Source: an uncultured Clostridia bacterium
GTDB taxonomy: Bacteria > Bacillota > Clostridia > Christensenellales > UBA1242
DNA length: 46,909 bases
Assembly (NCBI GenBank): GCA_930979925.1
Contig: CAKNIB010000002.1
Span: forward strand, 1-46,909
Direction of reading: 5' to 3'
Position 1 is the first letter of the stretch. Each line of letters starts with the position of its first letter. The translations under genes were made by a program, and so were the position numbers. Below the pieces are notes generated by a model. It did not search any database. It worked only from the letters and a program-made list of their open reading frames with translations, and was not told where the DNA came from. This document shows, piece after piece, positions 13,237 to 21,796 of this stretch.

Positions 13237-14127
13237 TTACGAATCACCCTCATCATCATTATTTATTATGTAAAATTTGTTCTTTTTGTAAATGATGGCT
13301 CCGCTTATCTTTTTGTGAGATATAATATTGATAGCAAATTTAGCAAATTTACGTGCATATTCCAAATCAATATCTGTTGGAGCGCTCCCACGCTGAGTAT
13401 AGCCTACAGTTACAGCTTTTATCTCAATTTTTGGTTCTAATTTGTTTAAGTTTTTTATCAAGGTTTGGTTTTTTATTATACGTTCTTTAAGCAAAATTGC
13501 GCTTCCTTTGCCTAAATCATGGTTATTTTTGATAATTTCGGCTATTTTTTTGTAATCTATATCCTTTTTTGAGGTTATCATATAATCACAAGGATAGCCG
13601 AGGTTGACGCCCTTTGCAATTCGCGGACAGTTTCTGCCCATTACCTCAAAAATGCAGGCTCGGTCAAAGGCATCCATCGATGGCATAACATTATCTATTG
13701 TTTTAACACATGCCTGCACCGCGGTATGATAGCCAAGGCTATAATCGCTGATATGGACATCATTATCAATAGTTGCTGGTATAAATACTGTGCGAACGCC
13801 ATTGTCGTTTAGCTGTTTGCAACCTTTATACGAGCCATTACCGCCAAGAACGACTACAACATCAAAGCGTTTAGCGTTCTCTAAGCCTTGATTGAAGCCC
13901 GCCTCTGTTTTAAACTCAGGACAGCGCGAGCATTTTATGATACTACCCGCCTGTTTTGCCTTGCCCAAAGGCTTAAATTCTGAAATTGGTATTATATCAT
14001 TGTTTATAAGCCCTTTAAAGCCAGCACGGCAGGCATAGAGATTGTGACCAAACCTTTTATAAAGCTGAAAGAGCACCATATTCATACCTGGCGCGTCTCC
14101 ACCACTAGTTAAAACTAGAACCTTCAT
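13237..14127 (-). CDS. pfkA: 6-phosphofructokinase, divergent Mg-site
   Basis: 296 residues, slightly shorter than the usual 320. PFK-A features are clear: TSGGDAPGMN near the N-terminus, PATIDNDV (catalytic Asp121 and Asp123, equivalent to E. coli 127 and 129), the EVMGRNCPRIA fructose-6-phosphate motif and YTQRGSAPTDID near the end. The nucleotide loop reads GGNGSYKG (95-102), where ATP-dependent enzymes have GGDGSY and PPi-dependent ones GGDDS; the Mg-binding Asp is Asn here. It follows dnaE by eight bases, the classic dnaE-pfkA order of Firmicutes. It should phosphorylate fructose 6-phosphate in glycolysis, but the Asn raises doubt about phosphoryl donor or activity. Confidence 0.85.
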   Translation of the reverse strand: MKVLVLTSGGDAPGMNMVLFQLYKRFGHNLYACRAGFKGLINNDIIPISEFKPLGKAKQAGSIIKCSRCPEFKTEAGFNQGLENAKRFDVVVVLGGNGSYKGCKQLNDNGVRTVFIPATIDNDVHISDYSLGYHTAVQACVKTIDNVMPSMDAFDRACIFEVMGRNCPRIAKGVNLGYPCDYMITSKKDIDYKKIAEIIKNNHDLGKGSAILLKERIIKNQTLIKNLNKLEPKIEIKAVTVGYTQRGSAPTDIDLEYARKFAKFAINIISHKKISGAIIYKKNKFYIINNDDEGDS

Positions 14128-14135
14128 ATTTCCTC

Positions 14136-17100
14136 CTATTTTACTATAACATTCTCTTCACCAAGCAAGCCGATAAGCTCGTTTGTAAGATAATTGTTAA
14201 TTTCAACCTTAGTGTTAAATGAAAATGCTTTGTTTGTGCTAGAGCACTTGATTATTATCGGTGATTGTCCAGGATAGCTTGCCGTTATCTTTTTTACGTT
14301 GTTATAAACATCAGCATTTGTGGTATCAAAGCGAAGATATATCTTGCGCTCATCTTTTACCTTTTCTTCGCCCTTTTGCTCCCATTTCAAAATGGTTTCA
14401 GCTATAACAACTGGCGACTTGCCATCTCTTATAGAAAGTCTACCTCTTATGGTAACTAGGTTGTCCTCTTTTAAAATATCACGATATTTTGTAAAGGCGC
14501 GGTTGAAAACCATAACCTCATAGGTACCATAGATATCTTCTATAGTAAGAATTGCCATGTTACCTGACTTGGTATTCATCTTCTTAACCGCTAAGATTAT
14601 ACCGCCACCTGTCACCTGTTGACCATCATGGACTTGAGGTTGTTTGTCCTCCACTATATCTTCCATATCAAGATTAAAGTCACCACCCATCTCATCATCC
14701 TGCGACTGCATATCGCTTGGGTCAACCTTCATATCGGCTATCATATCGGATGTGAAATTAAAGCTGTCATACTTGTCAAGGTAATCATCAAGCGGATGTC
14801 CTGAAAGGTAGATGCCAACAAACTCTTTTTCATATTTTAGAATAGTCTCTTGATTATATTCTTTAATATTTGGCACTGTAATGTTGTTTACACATTTTGA
14901 GGCTTCCTCAAAGGTTTCAAACATAGAAAATTGCCCTAGAGCCTGTGATTTTCTGTCGTTTGCCACCATTTCCATATATGTAGGATAGATGTCCATAAGC
15001 TGAGAACGAAAAAGTCCAAAGCTTGAAAAAGCTCCGCTTAGTATAAGGCTCTCCAAAGACTTTTTATTTAATTGTGTGGTGTTTACCCGTCTTAAAAAGT
15101 CTTCAAAGTCTTTAAATTCGCCGTGCTCCTCTCGCTCGCTGACTATAAAATTAATAAGACCTTTACCGACATTTCTTAAGCCTGCAAGTCCAAAACGGAT
15201 GTTGCCATTTTCAACCTTAAACTCTGTAATAGACCTGTTGATATCTGGAGGCAAAATCTCAAAACCCTCTTTACGAGCATAGTTTGTATACTTTTTAACT
15301 GCGTCTATGTTGTTTATTCTGTTATTGAGCACGGCGGTAAGGTATTCAACCTCATAATAGGTCTTAAGGTAAGCCGTCTGATAAGATACATAAGCATAAG
15401 CTGCTGCGTGAGATTTATTGAAGGCATAACCTGCAAACTTAGCCATTTGGTCGAATACTCGCTCAGCCACCTCTTTTTCGTGTCCTAGAGCAAGCGCGCC
15501 TGGGATATCTTTCTTTGGGTCCTGAGGATTTTTCTTTCCATAGATAAACTTCTCCTTCTCTGGAGGGAGTTTTTCTGGCTTTTTCTTGGACATAATTCTT
15601 CGCACATTATCAGCGCCACCTAGGCTAAAGCCTGCCATAACTTGAAAGATTTTCATAACCTGTTCTTGGTAGACAATACAACCATAGGTAGTTGACAAAA
15701 TTGGCACAAGGCAAGGGTCCTCGTACTCAATCTTTTCTGGCTCACGTTTGCCTTTGATAAACTTTGGAATAAAGTCCATAGGGCCTGGTCTAAAAAGTGA
15801 AATACCCGCGATAATATCTTCTAGAGAATTAGGCTGAAGGTCCATCATGAACTTCTTCATACCGCCACCTTCAAGCTGGAAAACCGCCTCGGTATTGCCT
15901 GAAGAGATAAGCTCAAAGACCTTAGGGTCGTCATAGCTCATTTTAGTAAAATCAATATCTACGCCATGCGTTTCCTTGATATATTTTATCGCCTTATGTA
16001 TATCGGTGAGCGTTCTTAGTCCTAAAAAGTCGAACTTTAATAGTCCTAAGTGCTCAAGCTCGGTCATATCAAATTGAGTGATTTCATCGTCGCCACTCTT
16101 TGCCATTGGGACGTGGTCATAAACTGGGTCAGGTGCGATAAGAACGCCAGCTGCGTGCATGGAGATATTTCTTGGCACGCCTTCTAGTTTTATCGCCATA
16201 TCTATAACACGTTTGACCTCGCTGTCCTCATCGTACAAGGCGCGGAGCTCTGGGATTATGTACTGTTTATCCTCCTCTTTGCCAGTCGTTCCAAAATAAT
16301 ACTTGAGTACTGGTGGTTTTTTAACTGGTTTGTTTGGTATTTCCTTGGTAATCTTGTCCACCTCAGAATATGGGTATCTAAGCACGCGGGCAACGTCTTT
16401 AATTGAGTTCTTTGCCTGCATATTACCATAGGTTACAATGTTAGAAACATGGTCGGCGCCATATCTGCGCTTAGCGTATTCTATAACCTCTCTTCGTCTG
16501 TCCATGCAAAAGTCAACGTCAAAGTCGGGCATAGACACACGCTCTGGGTTGATAAAGCGGTCAAAGAATAAATCATATCGCATAGGGTCAACCTGTGTGA
16601 TACCTGAGCAGTAAGCCACCAAGCTACCTGCACCCGAGCCTCTACCTGGTCCTACTGGAATATCGTTCTCACGGGCAAAATTTATGTAGTCCCAAACGAT
16701 AAGGAAGTATTCAACATAGCCAAGCTTGTGGATGGTGTCAAGCTCCATTTGAAGCCTATCTTTATGCTCTTGAGTTATAGTTTTATAATTACGCTCAAGT
16801 CCCTCCCATGCAAGTCGAGACAAAAACTCAAAAGAGCTTTCTCCTGTGTCTGGTACATATTTTGGGATAAAGTTTTCGGTAGCGCCAAGTTGGTCCTCTT
16901 TAGGCACATTAGTGTTACCGCCCTCTGCCACCTCACGAAGAGATTTGGTCTTTATCGTCACATTACACTTGTCGGCAATCTCTATTGTGCGGTCAAGCGC
17001 GTCCTCACATCCTGGCAAGGCTTCAAGCATTTCGTCATAGGTCTTTAGATAGAACTCTTGCGTTTCAAACTTCATGCGGTCTGGGTCGTCATAGGTCTTA

Positions 17101-17768
17101 CCCATTTGCACGCATAAAAGAACATCTTGAAGCTCGGAGTCCTCTTTGTTTAAATAGTGTACGTCATTTGTCGCCACAGTCTTAATACCAAGGCGCTCGC
17201 TCATTTCAAGCAATTTGACAAGCACTTCTTTCTCTTCTGGAAGATTGTGGTTTTGAAGCTCTAAATAAAAATCCTCACCAAAAAGATTTTTAAACCACAG
17301 GGCTAATTTGTCGGCTTCGTCATATTGTCTTTTTAAAATAGATTGTGGGATATGACCAGCTAGGCAGGCAGAAAGACAGATTAGCCCCTCACTATGTTTC
17401 TCAAGCAGTTTGTAGTCTATTCTTGGCTTGTAATACATACCATCAAGGTAGGCAAAAGACGAGAGTTTTAATAGGTTTTGGTAGCCCGTGTTGTTCTTAG
17501 CAAGCAAAATAAGGTGACCGGTGTCTTCGCGGTTTGCTCGTGAGGTCATATCGTGGCAGATATAGAACTCCTCACCTATTATCGGCTTTATACCCTTTTG
17601 CACGCAGGCTTCAAAAAACTTGATTACACCATGCATATTGCCGTGGTCGGTGATGGCTACTGCACGTACGCCACGTTCTTTTATGATATCAACAAGCTTG
17701 TCTATCCTTGCAAGACCATCAAGTAAGCTGTATTCTGTATGCAAATGTAGGTGTACAAATTCTTTCAC
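14136..17768 (-). CDS. dnaE: DNA polymerase III alpha subunit, DnaE type
   Basis: 1,210 residues, full length. The N-terminal PHP domain keeps its metal-binding signatures (VHLHLHTEYSLLDG, ITDHGNM). The polymerase active site appears as GPGRGSGAGSLVAYC and SMPDFDVDFC with two catalytic aspartates, then FQLEGGGMKKF and the KSHAAAYAYVSYQTAYLK region. A helix-hairpin-helix region and a C-terminal OB fold (GGIILAVKKMNTKSGNMAILTIED) complete it. In Firmicutes DnaE works beside PolC, extending primers and handling lagging-strand synthesis. It is flanked by whiA (13 bases) and pfkA (8 bases) in one leftward operon. Confidence 0.97.
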   Translation of the reverse strand: MKEFVHLHLHTEYSLLDGLARIDKLVDIIKERGVRAVAITDHGNMHGVIKFFEACVQKGIKPIIGEEFYICHDMTSRANREDTGHLILLAKNNTGYQNLLKLSSFAYLDGMYYKPRIDYKLLEKHSEGLICLSACLAGHIPQSILKRQYDEADKLALWFKNLFGEDFYLELQNHNLPEEKEVLVKLLEMSERLGIKTVATNDVHYLNKEDSELQDVLLCVQMGKTYDDPDRMKFETQEFYLKTYDEMLEALPGCEDALDRTIEIADKCNVTIKTKSLREVAEGGNTNVPKEDQLGATENFIPKYVPDTGESSFEFLSRLAWEGLERNYKTITQEHKDRLQMELDTIHKLGYVEYFLIVWDYINFARENDIPVGPGRGSGAGSLVAYCSGITQVDPMRYDLFFDRFINPERVSMPDFDVDFCMDRRREVIEYAKRRYGADHVSNIVTYGNMQAKNSIKDVARVLRYPYSEVDKITKEIPNKPVKKPPVLKYYFGTTGKEEDKQYIIPELRALYDEDSEVKRVIDMAIKLEGVPRNISMHAAGVLIAPDPVYDHVPMAKSGDDEITQFDMTELEHLGLLKFDFLGLRTLTDIHKAIKYIKETHGVDIDFTKMSYDDPKVFELISSGNTEAVFQLEGGGMKKFMMDLQPNSLEDIIAGISLFRPGPMDFIPKFIKGKREPEKIEYEDPCLVPILSTTYGCIVYQEQVMKIFQVMAGFSLGGADNVRRIMSKKKPEKLPPEKEKFIYGKKNPQDPKKDIPGALALGHEKEVAERVFDQMAKFAGYAFNKSHAAAYAYVSYQTAYLKTYYEVEYLTAVLNNRINNIDAVKKYTNYARKEGFEILPPDINRSITEFKVENGNIRFGLAGLRNVGKGLINFIVSEREEHGEFKDFEDFLRRVNTTQLNKKSLESLILSGAFSSFGLFRSQLMDIYPTYMEMVANDRKSQALGQFSMFETFEEASKCVNNITVPNIKEYNQETILKYEKEFVGIYLSGHPLDDYLDKYDSFNFTSDMIADMKVDPSDMQSQDDEMGGDFNLDMEDIVEDKQPQVHDGQQVTGGGIILAVKKMNTKSGNMAILTIEDIYGTYEVMVFNRAFTKYRDILKEDNLVTIRGRLSIRDGKSPVVIAETILKWEQKGEEKVKDERKIYLRFDTTNADVYNNVKKITASYPGQSPIIIKCSSTNKAFSFNTKVEINNYLTNELIGLLGEENVIVK

Positions 17769-17781
17769 TTTAAACCCCCGT

Positions 17782-18747
17782 TTAATTTCCTCTTAGTATA
17801 TCTGCGATTTTTAGTATCCGTCTAAATCTGTGATTTAGCCCGCTTTTTGTAAGTTTTATGGTCGATAGCTTGAGTAGCTCGTCCATGCTCTCCTGAGGAT
17901 TGGCAAGCCTTAGCACCGCCACCTCTTGCAGGTCTTCAGGTAAACTTTCAAGCCCTATCTTTTTATTTATATAGTTTATTGCGCTAATCTGCTTGAGACT
18001 TGCCTCCACCGTCTTATTAATGTTTGCATTTATGCAGTTGACTTGGCGATTGACAGTGTTTCGAAGGTCACGCTTTGCCATCTCGTCTGATAGGTCAAGC
18101 ACACTTTGCTCGGCGCCAATAAGGGCTAGGAGGTCCTTTATGGCCTCACTATCCTTTAAATAAAGAACAAAAAGCTTCTTGCGAGTGGCTATCTTGCAGG
18201 TTATTTCAAAATGTTGCAAAAGTGATTGTAAGTCTTCTAAAAACTCACGTTTATGTGAAGCAAACTCCACATGGTAGCCTGTAGTCGGGCTTTGCGAGCC
18301 TAGCTCTGATAGCTTTATACTCGACGTAGCACAACCAATGTATGCACCTTTTATAAAACTCTTTTTGGTCTCGTCATCAGCGACTATATTACTGTCAATA
18401 TTTGTCACAAAAGTTAGCTCGCCATTTGGTGGCAACAGCGCGCAGTCGCGGAGCACTGTGAGAGATATTTCCACTGGAAACTTTATCCTATAATATGTGG
18501 TCTTATTGATAACATAATCGTCTGATATCTCAAGGGTAAGTTTCTCGCCGTAGAGTTTGCTAACAAGTGTATTTAAAAAGTCAAACACCTCTTTAAAATC
18601 GGTGACAATATCTACGCGAATGCCTTCACTATTCTTAGTTATCGTTCCACTTGCATGCAAAAGACCAGACAAAAAAGCCTGTCCGCAATCTGCGTCCTCA
18701 ATCGGTTTTTCTAAAATCTGTAATTTACTATCTTTTGCAAAGCTCAT
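17782..18747 (-). CDS. whiA: WhiA-type DNA-binding regulator
   Basis: 321 residues when started at the ATG at 18747, which follows AAGAGGTACC and gives the family N-terminus MSFAKDSK; a start seven codons earlier lacks a ribosome site. The N-terminal half is the LAGLIDADG-derived domain (AFLSGLLHASGTIT, SFIKGAYIGCATSS) and the C-terminal third carries the WhiA helix-turn-helix (ALRLANPQESMDELLKLS...TKSGLNHRFRRILKIA). WhiA homologues act in cell division and chromosome segregation in Bacillus and sporulation in actinomycetes. The gene lies between a PHP protein and dnaE, a known clostridial arrangement. Confidence 0.95.
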   Translation of the reverse strand: MSFAKDSKLQILEKPIEDADCGQAFLSGLLHASGTITKNSEGIRVDIVTDFKEVFDFLNTLVSKLYGEKLTLEISDDYVINKTTYYRIKFPVEISLTVLRDCALLPPNGELTFVTNIDSNIVADDETKKSFIKGAYIGCATSSIKLSELGSQSPTTGYHVEFASHKREFLEDLQSLLQHFEITCKIATRKKLFVLYLKDSEAIKDLLALIGAEQSVLDLSDEMAKRDLRNTVNRQVNCINANINKTVEASLKQISAINYINKKIGLESLPEDLQEVAVLRLANPQESMDELLKLSTIKLTKSGLNHRFRRILKIADILRGN

Positions 18748-18813
18748 GGTACCTCTTGTAATATGCATTATTTTAAGAAAATTTATATATTTTTAACAAT
18801 TTTTTGATATTTT

Positions 18814-19572
18814 TTATCTTTTTGGTGCAAATTTTGGCAATTTGTCAATATTTACCACTTGAGAAAGTGGAAGCCCAAGTCTAAAAATTACATTGATACC
18901 ATTGTTGCACTCGCCCACCCGCTCAGGAGTATGGGCGTCTGAGTTGACTATAAATTTAACGCCTTCGCTTGCCATTATCTCAAGTTCTTGGTCGGTGAAA
19001 TTAATTCGCTTGCCATTTAGCTCTATAAGCGTACCCTTCTCTTTGGCCATACGAGCTACTGCTAGTGTATCAGTAGGACAACCATAGTTTAGGTGTGTTA
19101 TCACATCAATAGGATATTTGTCAAGTGCCTTTAAAAAGGCAGTGGTATTTCTATTTAGTCGTTCTTTGCTTGGAGCATAAGGCGAGCCAAACATATTTGC
19201 AACTATCATTTGATTGAAATCTTTCATAGTTGGCGTTTTTACCATTCTATGATGTCCCATCAAAAGGATATCTAAAAACTCAAAATCCTCTTCTACTATG
19301 TCTATCTGCCCGTCATTTGAAATAAGGTTAGCCTCCACTCCCAGCAAAATATCCACGCCAGTGACCTCGCGTGCATTTAATATATCCTCTTTAACAGAAG
19401 GAATATCCTTTCTTCTCACGCCATAGAACATATGATTAAAACCATGGTCGGTGATAGCAATCTGTTTAAGACCCTTGTTTAACGCAACCGATGCATTTTC
19501 AAGTATAGTGCCCTTGCCATGATTGTGGCGGGAATATTTTGTATGTGTATGGTAGTCACCAAAAAGAACCAT
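18814..19572 (-). CDS. PHP-domain phosphoesterase, YcdX/HisK-like
   Basis: 252 residues. Metal-ligand motifs of the PHP fold are all present in order: DYHTHTKYS at the N-terminus, ITDHGFNHM (about 39-47), LGVEANL (about 76-82), LMGHHRM, VITHLNYG and VNSDAHTPERVG near the end. PHP proteins of this size hydrolyse phosphate monoesters using a trinuclear metal site; the natural substrate is not evident. It lies upstream of whiA and dnaE in the same direction and may share their transcript. A histidinol-phosphatase role is possible but no his genes are nearby. Confidence 0.9.
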   Translation of the reverse strand: MVLFGDYHTHTKYSRHNHGKGTILENASVALNKGLKQIAITDHGFNHMFYGVRRKDIPSVKEDILNAREVTGVDILLGVEANLISNDGQIDIVEEDFEFLDILLMGHHRMVKTPTMKDFNQMIVANMFGSPYAPSKERLNRNTTAFLKALDKYPIDVITHLNYGCPTDTLAVARMAKEKGTLIELNGKRINFTDQELEIMASEGVKFIVNSDAHTPERVGECNNGINVIFRLGLPLSQVVNIDKLPKFAPKR

Positions 19573-19643
19573 TTATGCCTCCAAAGGAGATGAAAATCTC
19601 ATATAAAAGATTATATACCATTTTCAAAAAAAGTCAAATAAAA

Positions 19644-19664
19644 AAAGTGCCAATTAGGCACTTT
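19644..19664 (-). terminator. Terminator of the BspA-like gene
   Basis: AAAGTGCC/GGCACTTT stem (19644-19651 with 19657-19664), loop AATTA, followed on the minus strand by a run of seven T. Placed 33 bases after the stop of the leftward BspA-like gene. Confidence 0.85.
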
Positions 19665-19697
19665 AATTTCTTGAAACATTAATCTGTTTTGACAATT

Positions 19698-20828
19698 TTA
19701 TAATCTGGATAAAGTAAATCGAGCATATTGTTCGGTAATTACATACGCTGCACTTGACGGATCTTCAAATAAACTAGAACTTATGCTATAATCATTAGAG
19801 CCTCCTCTATATGTCCAGCCATCAGCAACTTCAAATATAGCAGAGACCAAACTTGTGCAACCTGAAAAAGCACCAGCGCCGATAGCTGTTACACTTGATG
19901 GTATTGTGATTGAGGTTAAACTATTGCAACCATTGAAGGTATTATTGCCGATACTTGTCACACTCGATGGTATTGCGATTGAAGTTAAGCCTCCACAATA
20001 TTGAAAGGCGCTAGAGCCGATATTTGTCACACTCGATGGTATTGCGATCTTTTCAAACTGAGAACAGTTGAAAAAAGCATAAGCTCCTATAGATTGTAGT
20101 GTATTCGGAAGTTTCACAATTTGTAATGTATCATGAGATGAAAAGAATGCTGAGTAAGGATAGTAAGAGGCGTCATATATAGCAGTAACAGTATAAGTTT
20201 GTTCATTGTATTCCACTGTCTCAGGGATTATAACTGCTTCAGCGCCTGCGCTACAACCGCTAACAGTTGCCTCCATAGTCTCTTCGTTGTAAGTATAGGT
20301 CAGCTCGCCTAATACAAATGGTTCTATGTTAATAGTTATCTTTGACAAATCAATGTTTTCAAGATTTGGATTTGTAACAATAAGCTCTAATGTGGTTGTA
20401 GTCTCAGTTTCTGAGGATATCTCAGTAAGCTCTTCACTATTACTAGCAATCTCAGGCGTTATTGAAACCTCAAGTCCTGATATTGAAAGTCCCGAAAAGT
20501 CAATAGACACATGTTGGGGAATTTGTGTTGTATTTATTATATCAAAATATATAACAAAGGAGCCGTGGTTGTTTTCAAAATTTCCTACATTAAAGTTAAA
20601 GTCGCCATTGATGTATCCTGGAGTAAAGTTTAAAACAACTACTGGGTCAGAACCCGACTCTTGCATCCTTACCTCTTTGACCCATAGGCTTTTATCGGTT
20701 ACGTTAAAGTTAACACTACCATTCATAGTAATCGTTTGACTGCTTGCGGCAAGTACTCCTGTTATAACTAATCCTAGTACTAATACAAATGCCCCTACTA
20801 AAGATATTAGTTTCATCCTTATGCTCAT
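19698..20828 (-). CDS. Secreted BspA-type leucine-rich repeat protein
   Basis: 376 residues from the ATG at 20828, which follows AGGAGAGATAAA; longer readings run through the structured region upstream. A signal peptide (MKLISLVGAFVLVLGLVITGVLAAS) is followed by QTITMNGSVNFNVTD, which resembles N-termini of TasA/SipW-cognate matrix-type proteins. The C-terminal 170 residues carry LRR_5 repeats, each like IPSSVTSIGNNTFNGCNSLTSI. Proteins of this type bind host or bacterial surfaces. It is transcribed alone, with its own terminator and a long structured upstream region that could form its leader. The phage 801-residue protein carries the same repeat class. Confidence 0.85.
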   Translation of the reverse strand: MSIRMKLISLVGAFVLVLGLVITGVLAASSQTITMNGSVNFNVTDKSLWVKEVRMQESGSDPVVVLNFTPGYINGDFNFNVGNFENNHGSFVIYFDIINTTQIPQHVSIDFSGLSISGLEVSITPEIASNSEELTEISSETETTTTLELIVTNPNLENIDLSKITINIEPFVLGELTYTYNEETMEATVSGCSAGAEAVIIPETVEYNEQTYTVTAIYDASYYPYSAFFSSHDTLQIVKLPNTLQSIGAYAFFNCSQFEKIAIPSSVTNIGSSAFQYCGGLTSIAIPSSVTSIGNNTFNGCNSLTSITIPSSVTAIGAGAFSGCTSLVSAIFEVADGWTYRGGSNDYSISSSLFEDPSSAAYVITEQYARFTLSRL

Positions 20829-20900
20829 TTTATCTCTCCTTTTAATTTTTGCGCCTTCGGCGCCGGATAAAAAATATTTTACCTTTCGCGTTATGCTATA

Positions 20901-21263
20901 ACACCCCTTGCGTCTAACCCCATAAAATCTCACGATTTTATGGGCACCCGACCGGGTCCTTATTACGAAGAAAATTCCAGAGGAATTTTCGAGGAGGTCG
21001 GAGGGGGAGTTCTACCCCACAAATTATAAAATTTGTGGGGAGCCCCGGGGTGGGGAACCGAAAATATTTTTTATCACGAAGTGTAAAAAATATGTGTTTT
21101 AGCGGTTAGACGCGCATAAGCGCGTCGTGCCCGCGTTTCATTTTTCTTAAATTAAAAAATTTAAGAAAAATGATAAAACTTGGGTTCCACCCTAAAAGCG
21201 ATAGCTTATTTTACCCCCCCCGAAATTTTTGTCAAGTAAAATGACGGCATTTTGGAAAATTGT
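20901..21263. repeat. Hairpin-rich repeat, copy 1
   Basis: About 360 bases with no credible gene. Shared blocks with copy 2, in the same order, are ACACCCCTTGCG (20901), GGGTCCTT (20954), AGCGGTTAG (21101), CGTGCCCGCGT (21126) and a 33-base block at 21231 matching copy 2 at 28 of 33 positions. Stems include CCCATAAAATC/GATTTTATGGG (20919-20944), CCGACC/GGTCGG enclosing GAAAATTCC/GGAATTTTC (20948-21001), CCCCACAAATT/AATTTGTGGGG (21015-21040) and GACGCGC/GCGCGTC (21109-21126). It lies just upstream of the BspA-like gene and could be its 5' leader, a dispersed repeat or an RNA gene. Confidence 0.7.
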
Positions 21264-21280
21264 TGAAATTTTTTAAAAAA

Positions 21281-21488
21281 ACACCCCTTGCGGGTCCTTG
21301 TTGAGGCAAAAAATCTAAAAGATTTTTTTGTCGAGTGTGGAAGGGGAACTGGGAGGGAAACCAAAAGCACTTTGAGCGCCTTTCGCGATAAAGTGTGGTC
21401 CATAGCGGTTAGGCGTAAGCCGTGCCCGCGTCATGGATTTGGTGTCACCCCAAGAGTCAAGCAAAATTGCGTCATTTTTGAAAATTGT
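21281..21488. repeat. Hairpin-rich repeat, copy 2
   Basis: About 208 bases with the same five blocks as copy 1 (21281, 21292, 21404, 21421, 21456) but shorter arms. Where copy 1 has a 7-bp GACGCGC stem, copy 2 has GGC/GCC (21412-21421) inside the same GCGG/CCGC outer stem. Another arm is AAAAAATC/GATTTTTT (21308-21328). On the minus strand the end reads ACCC-GCAA-GGGGT followed by T7, a terminator-like finish. Different stem sequences inside conserved flanks suggest the structure is conserved. Confidence 0.7.
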
Positions 21489-21596
21489 GCAAATTTTTAC
21501 GAATTGCGAAAAATATTTAAAGATTATGAAGAATTTTTTGCAATATTTTTGTTCCCTTCGCTTAAAGCTTTTGCCAAAACTCAGGCATTAAAATAA

Positions 21597-21718
21597 GAGA
21601 CTTGCTTTAAAGTCCGCATTTTCATCTTAAAATACGGACTTTAAAATGCGAGAGCTGTCATAAAACTGCTCTCGCATAAAAGAACCCGAAAAAAATTTCG
21701 GGTTCTTTTGCAAGTCTC
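21597..21718. other. Perfect four-way cloverleaf of inverted repeats
   Basis: A 9-bp outer stem, GAGACTTGC (21597-21605) with GCAAGTCTC (21710-21718), encloses three arms that abut each other with no unpaired base at the junction. Arm 1 spans 21606-21645 (11 plus 5 bp, one mismatch), arm 2 spans 21646-21677 (10 bp perfect) and arm 3 spans 21678-21709 (14 bp perfect, loop AAAA). It lies in the 3' region of rpe; arm 3 could double as the rpe terminator. The nested design is unlike ordinary terminators. Confidence 0.8.
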
Positions 21719-21796
21719 GTGTTACAATATGTTGTAATAAATTCTTTATTTAATAAAAATAATTGTTTTTCACATCAAGTAATAGTTAATTTATTA

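Noticed and set aside
20829..20933. N-terminal extension of the BspA-like protein
   Set aside because: The extension has no ribosome site and runs into the structured repeat, while the ATG at 20828 has AGGAG and is followed by a proper signal peptide.
21206..21596. ORFs on both strands in the 21.2-21.6 kb region
   Set aside because: They overlap the hairpin-rich repeat, lack ribosome sites, and their composition follows the palindromes.
20901..21740. CRISPR array or riboswitch in the structured region
   Set aside because: There are only two diverged copies with unequal length and no regular short repeats, so it is not CRISPR; I could not match it to a riboswitch class.
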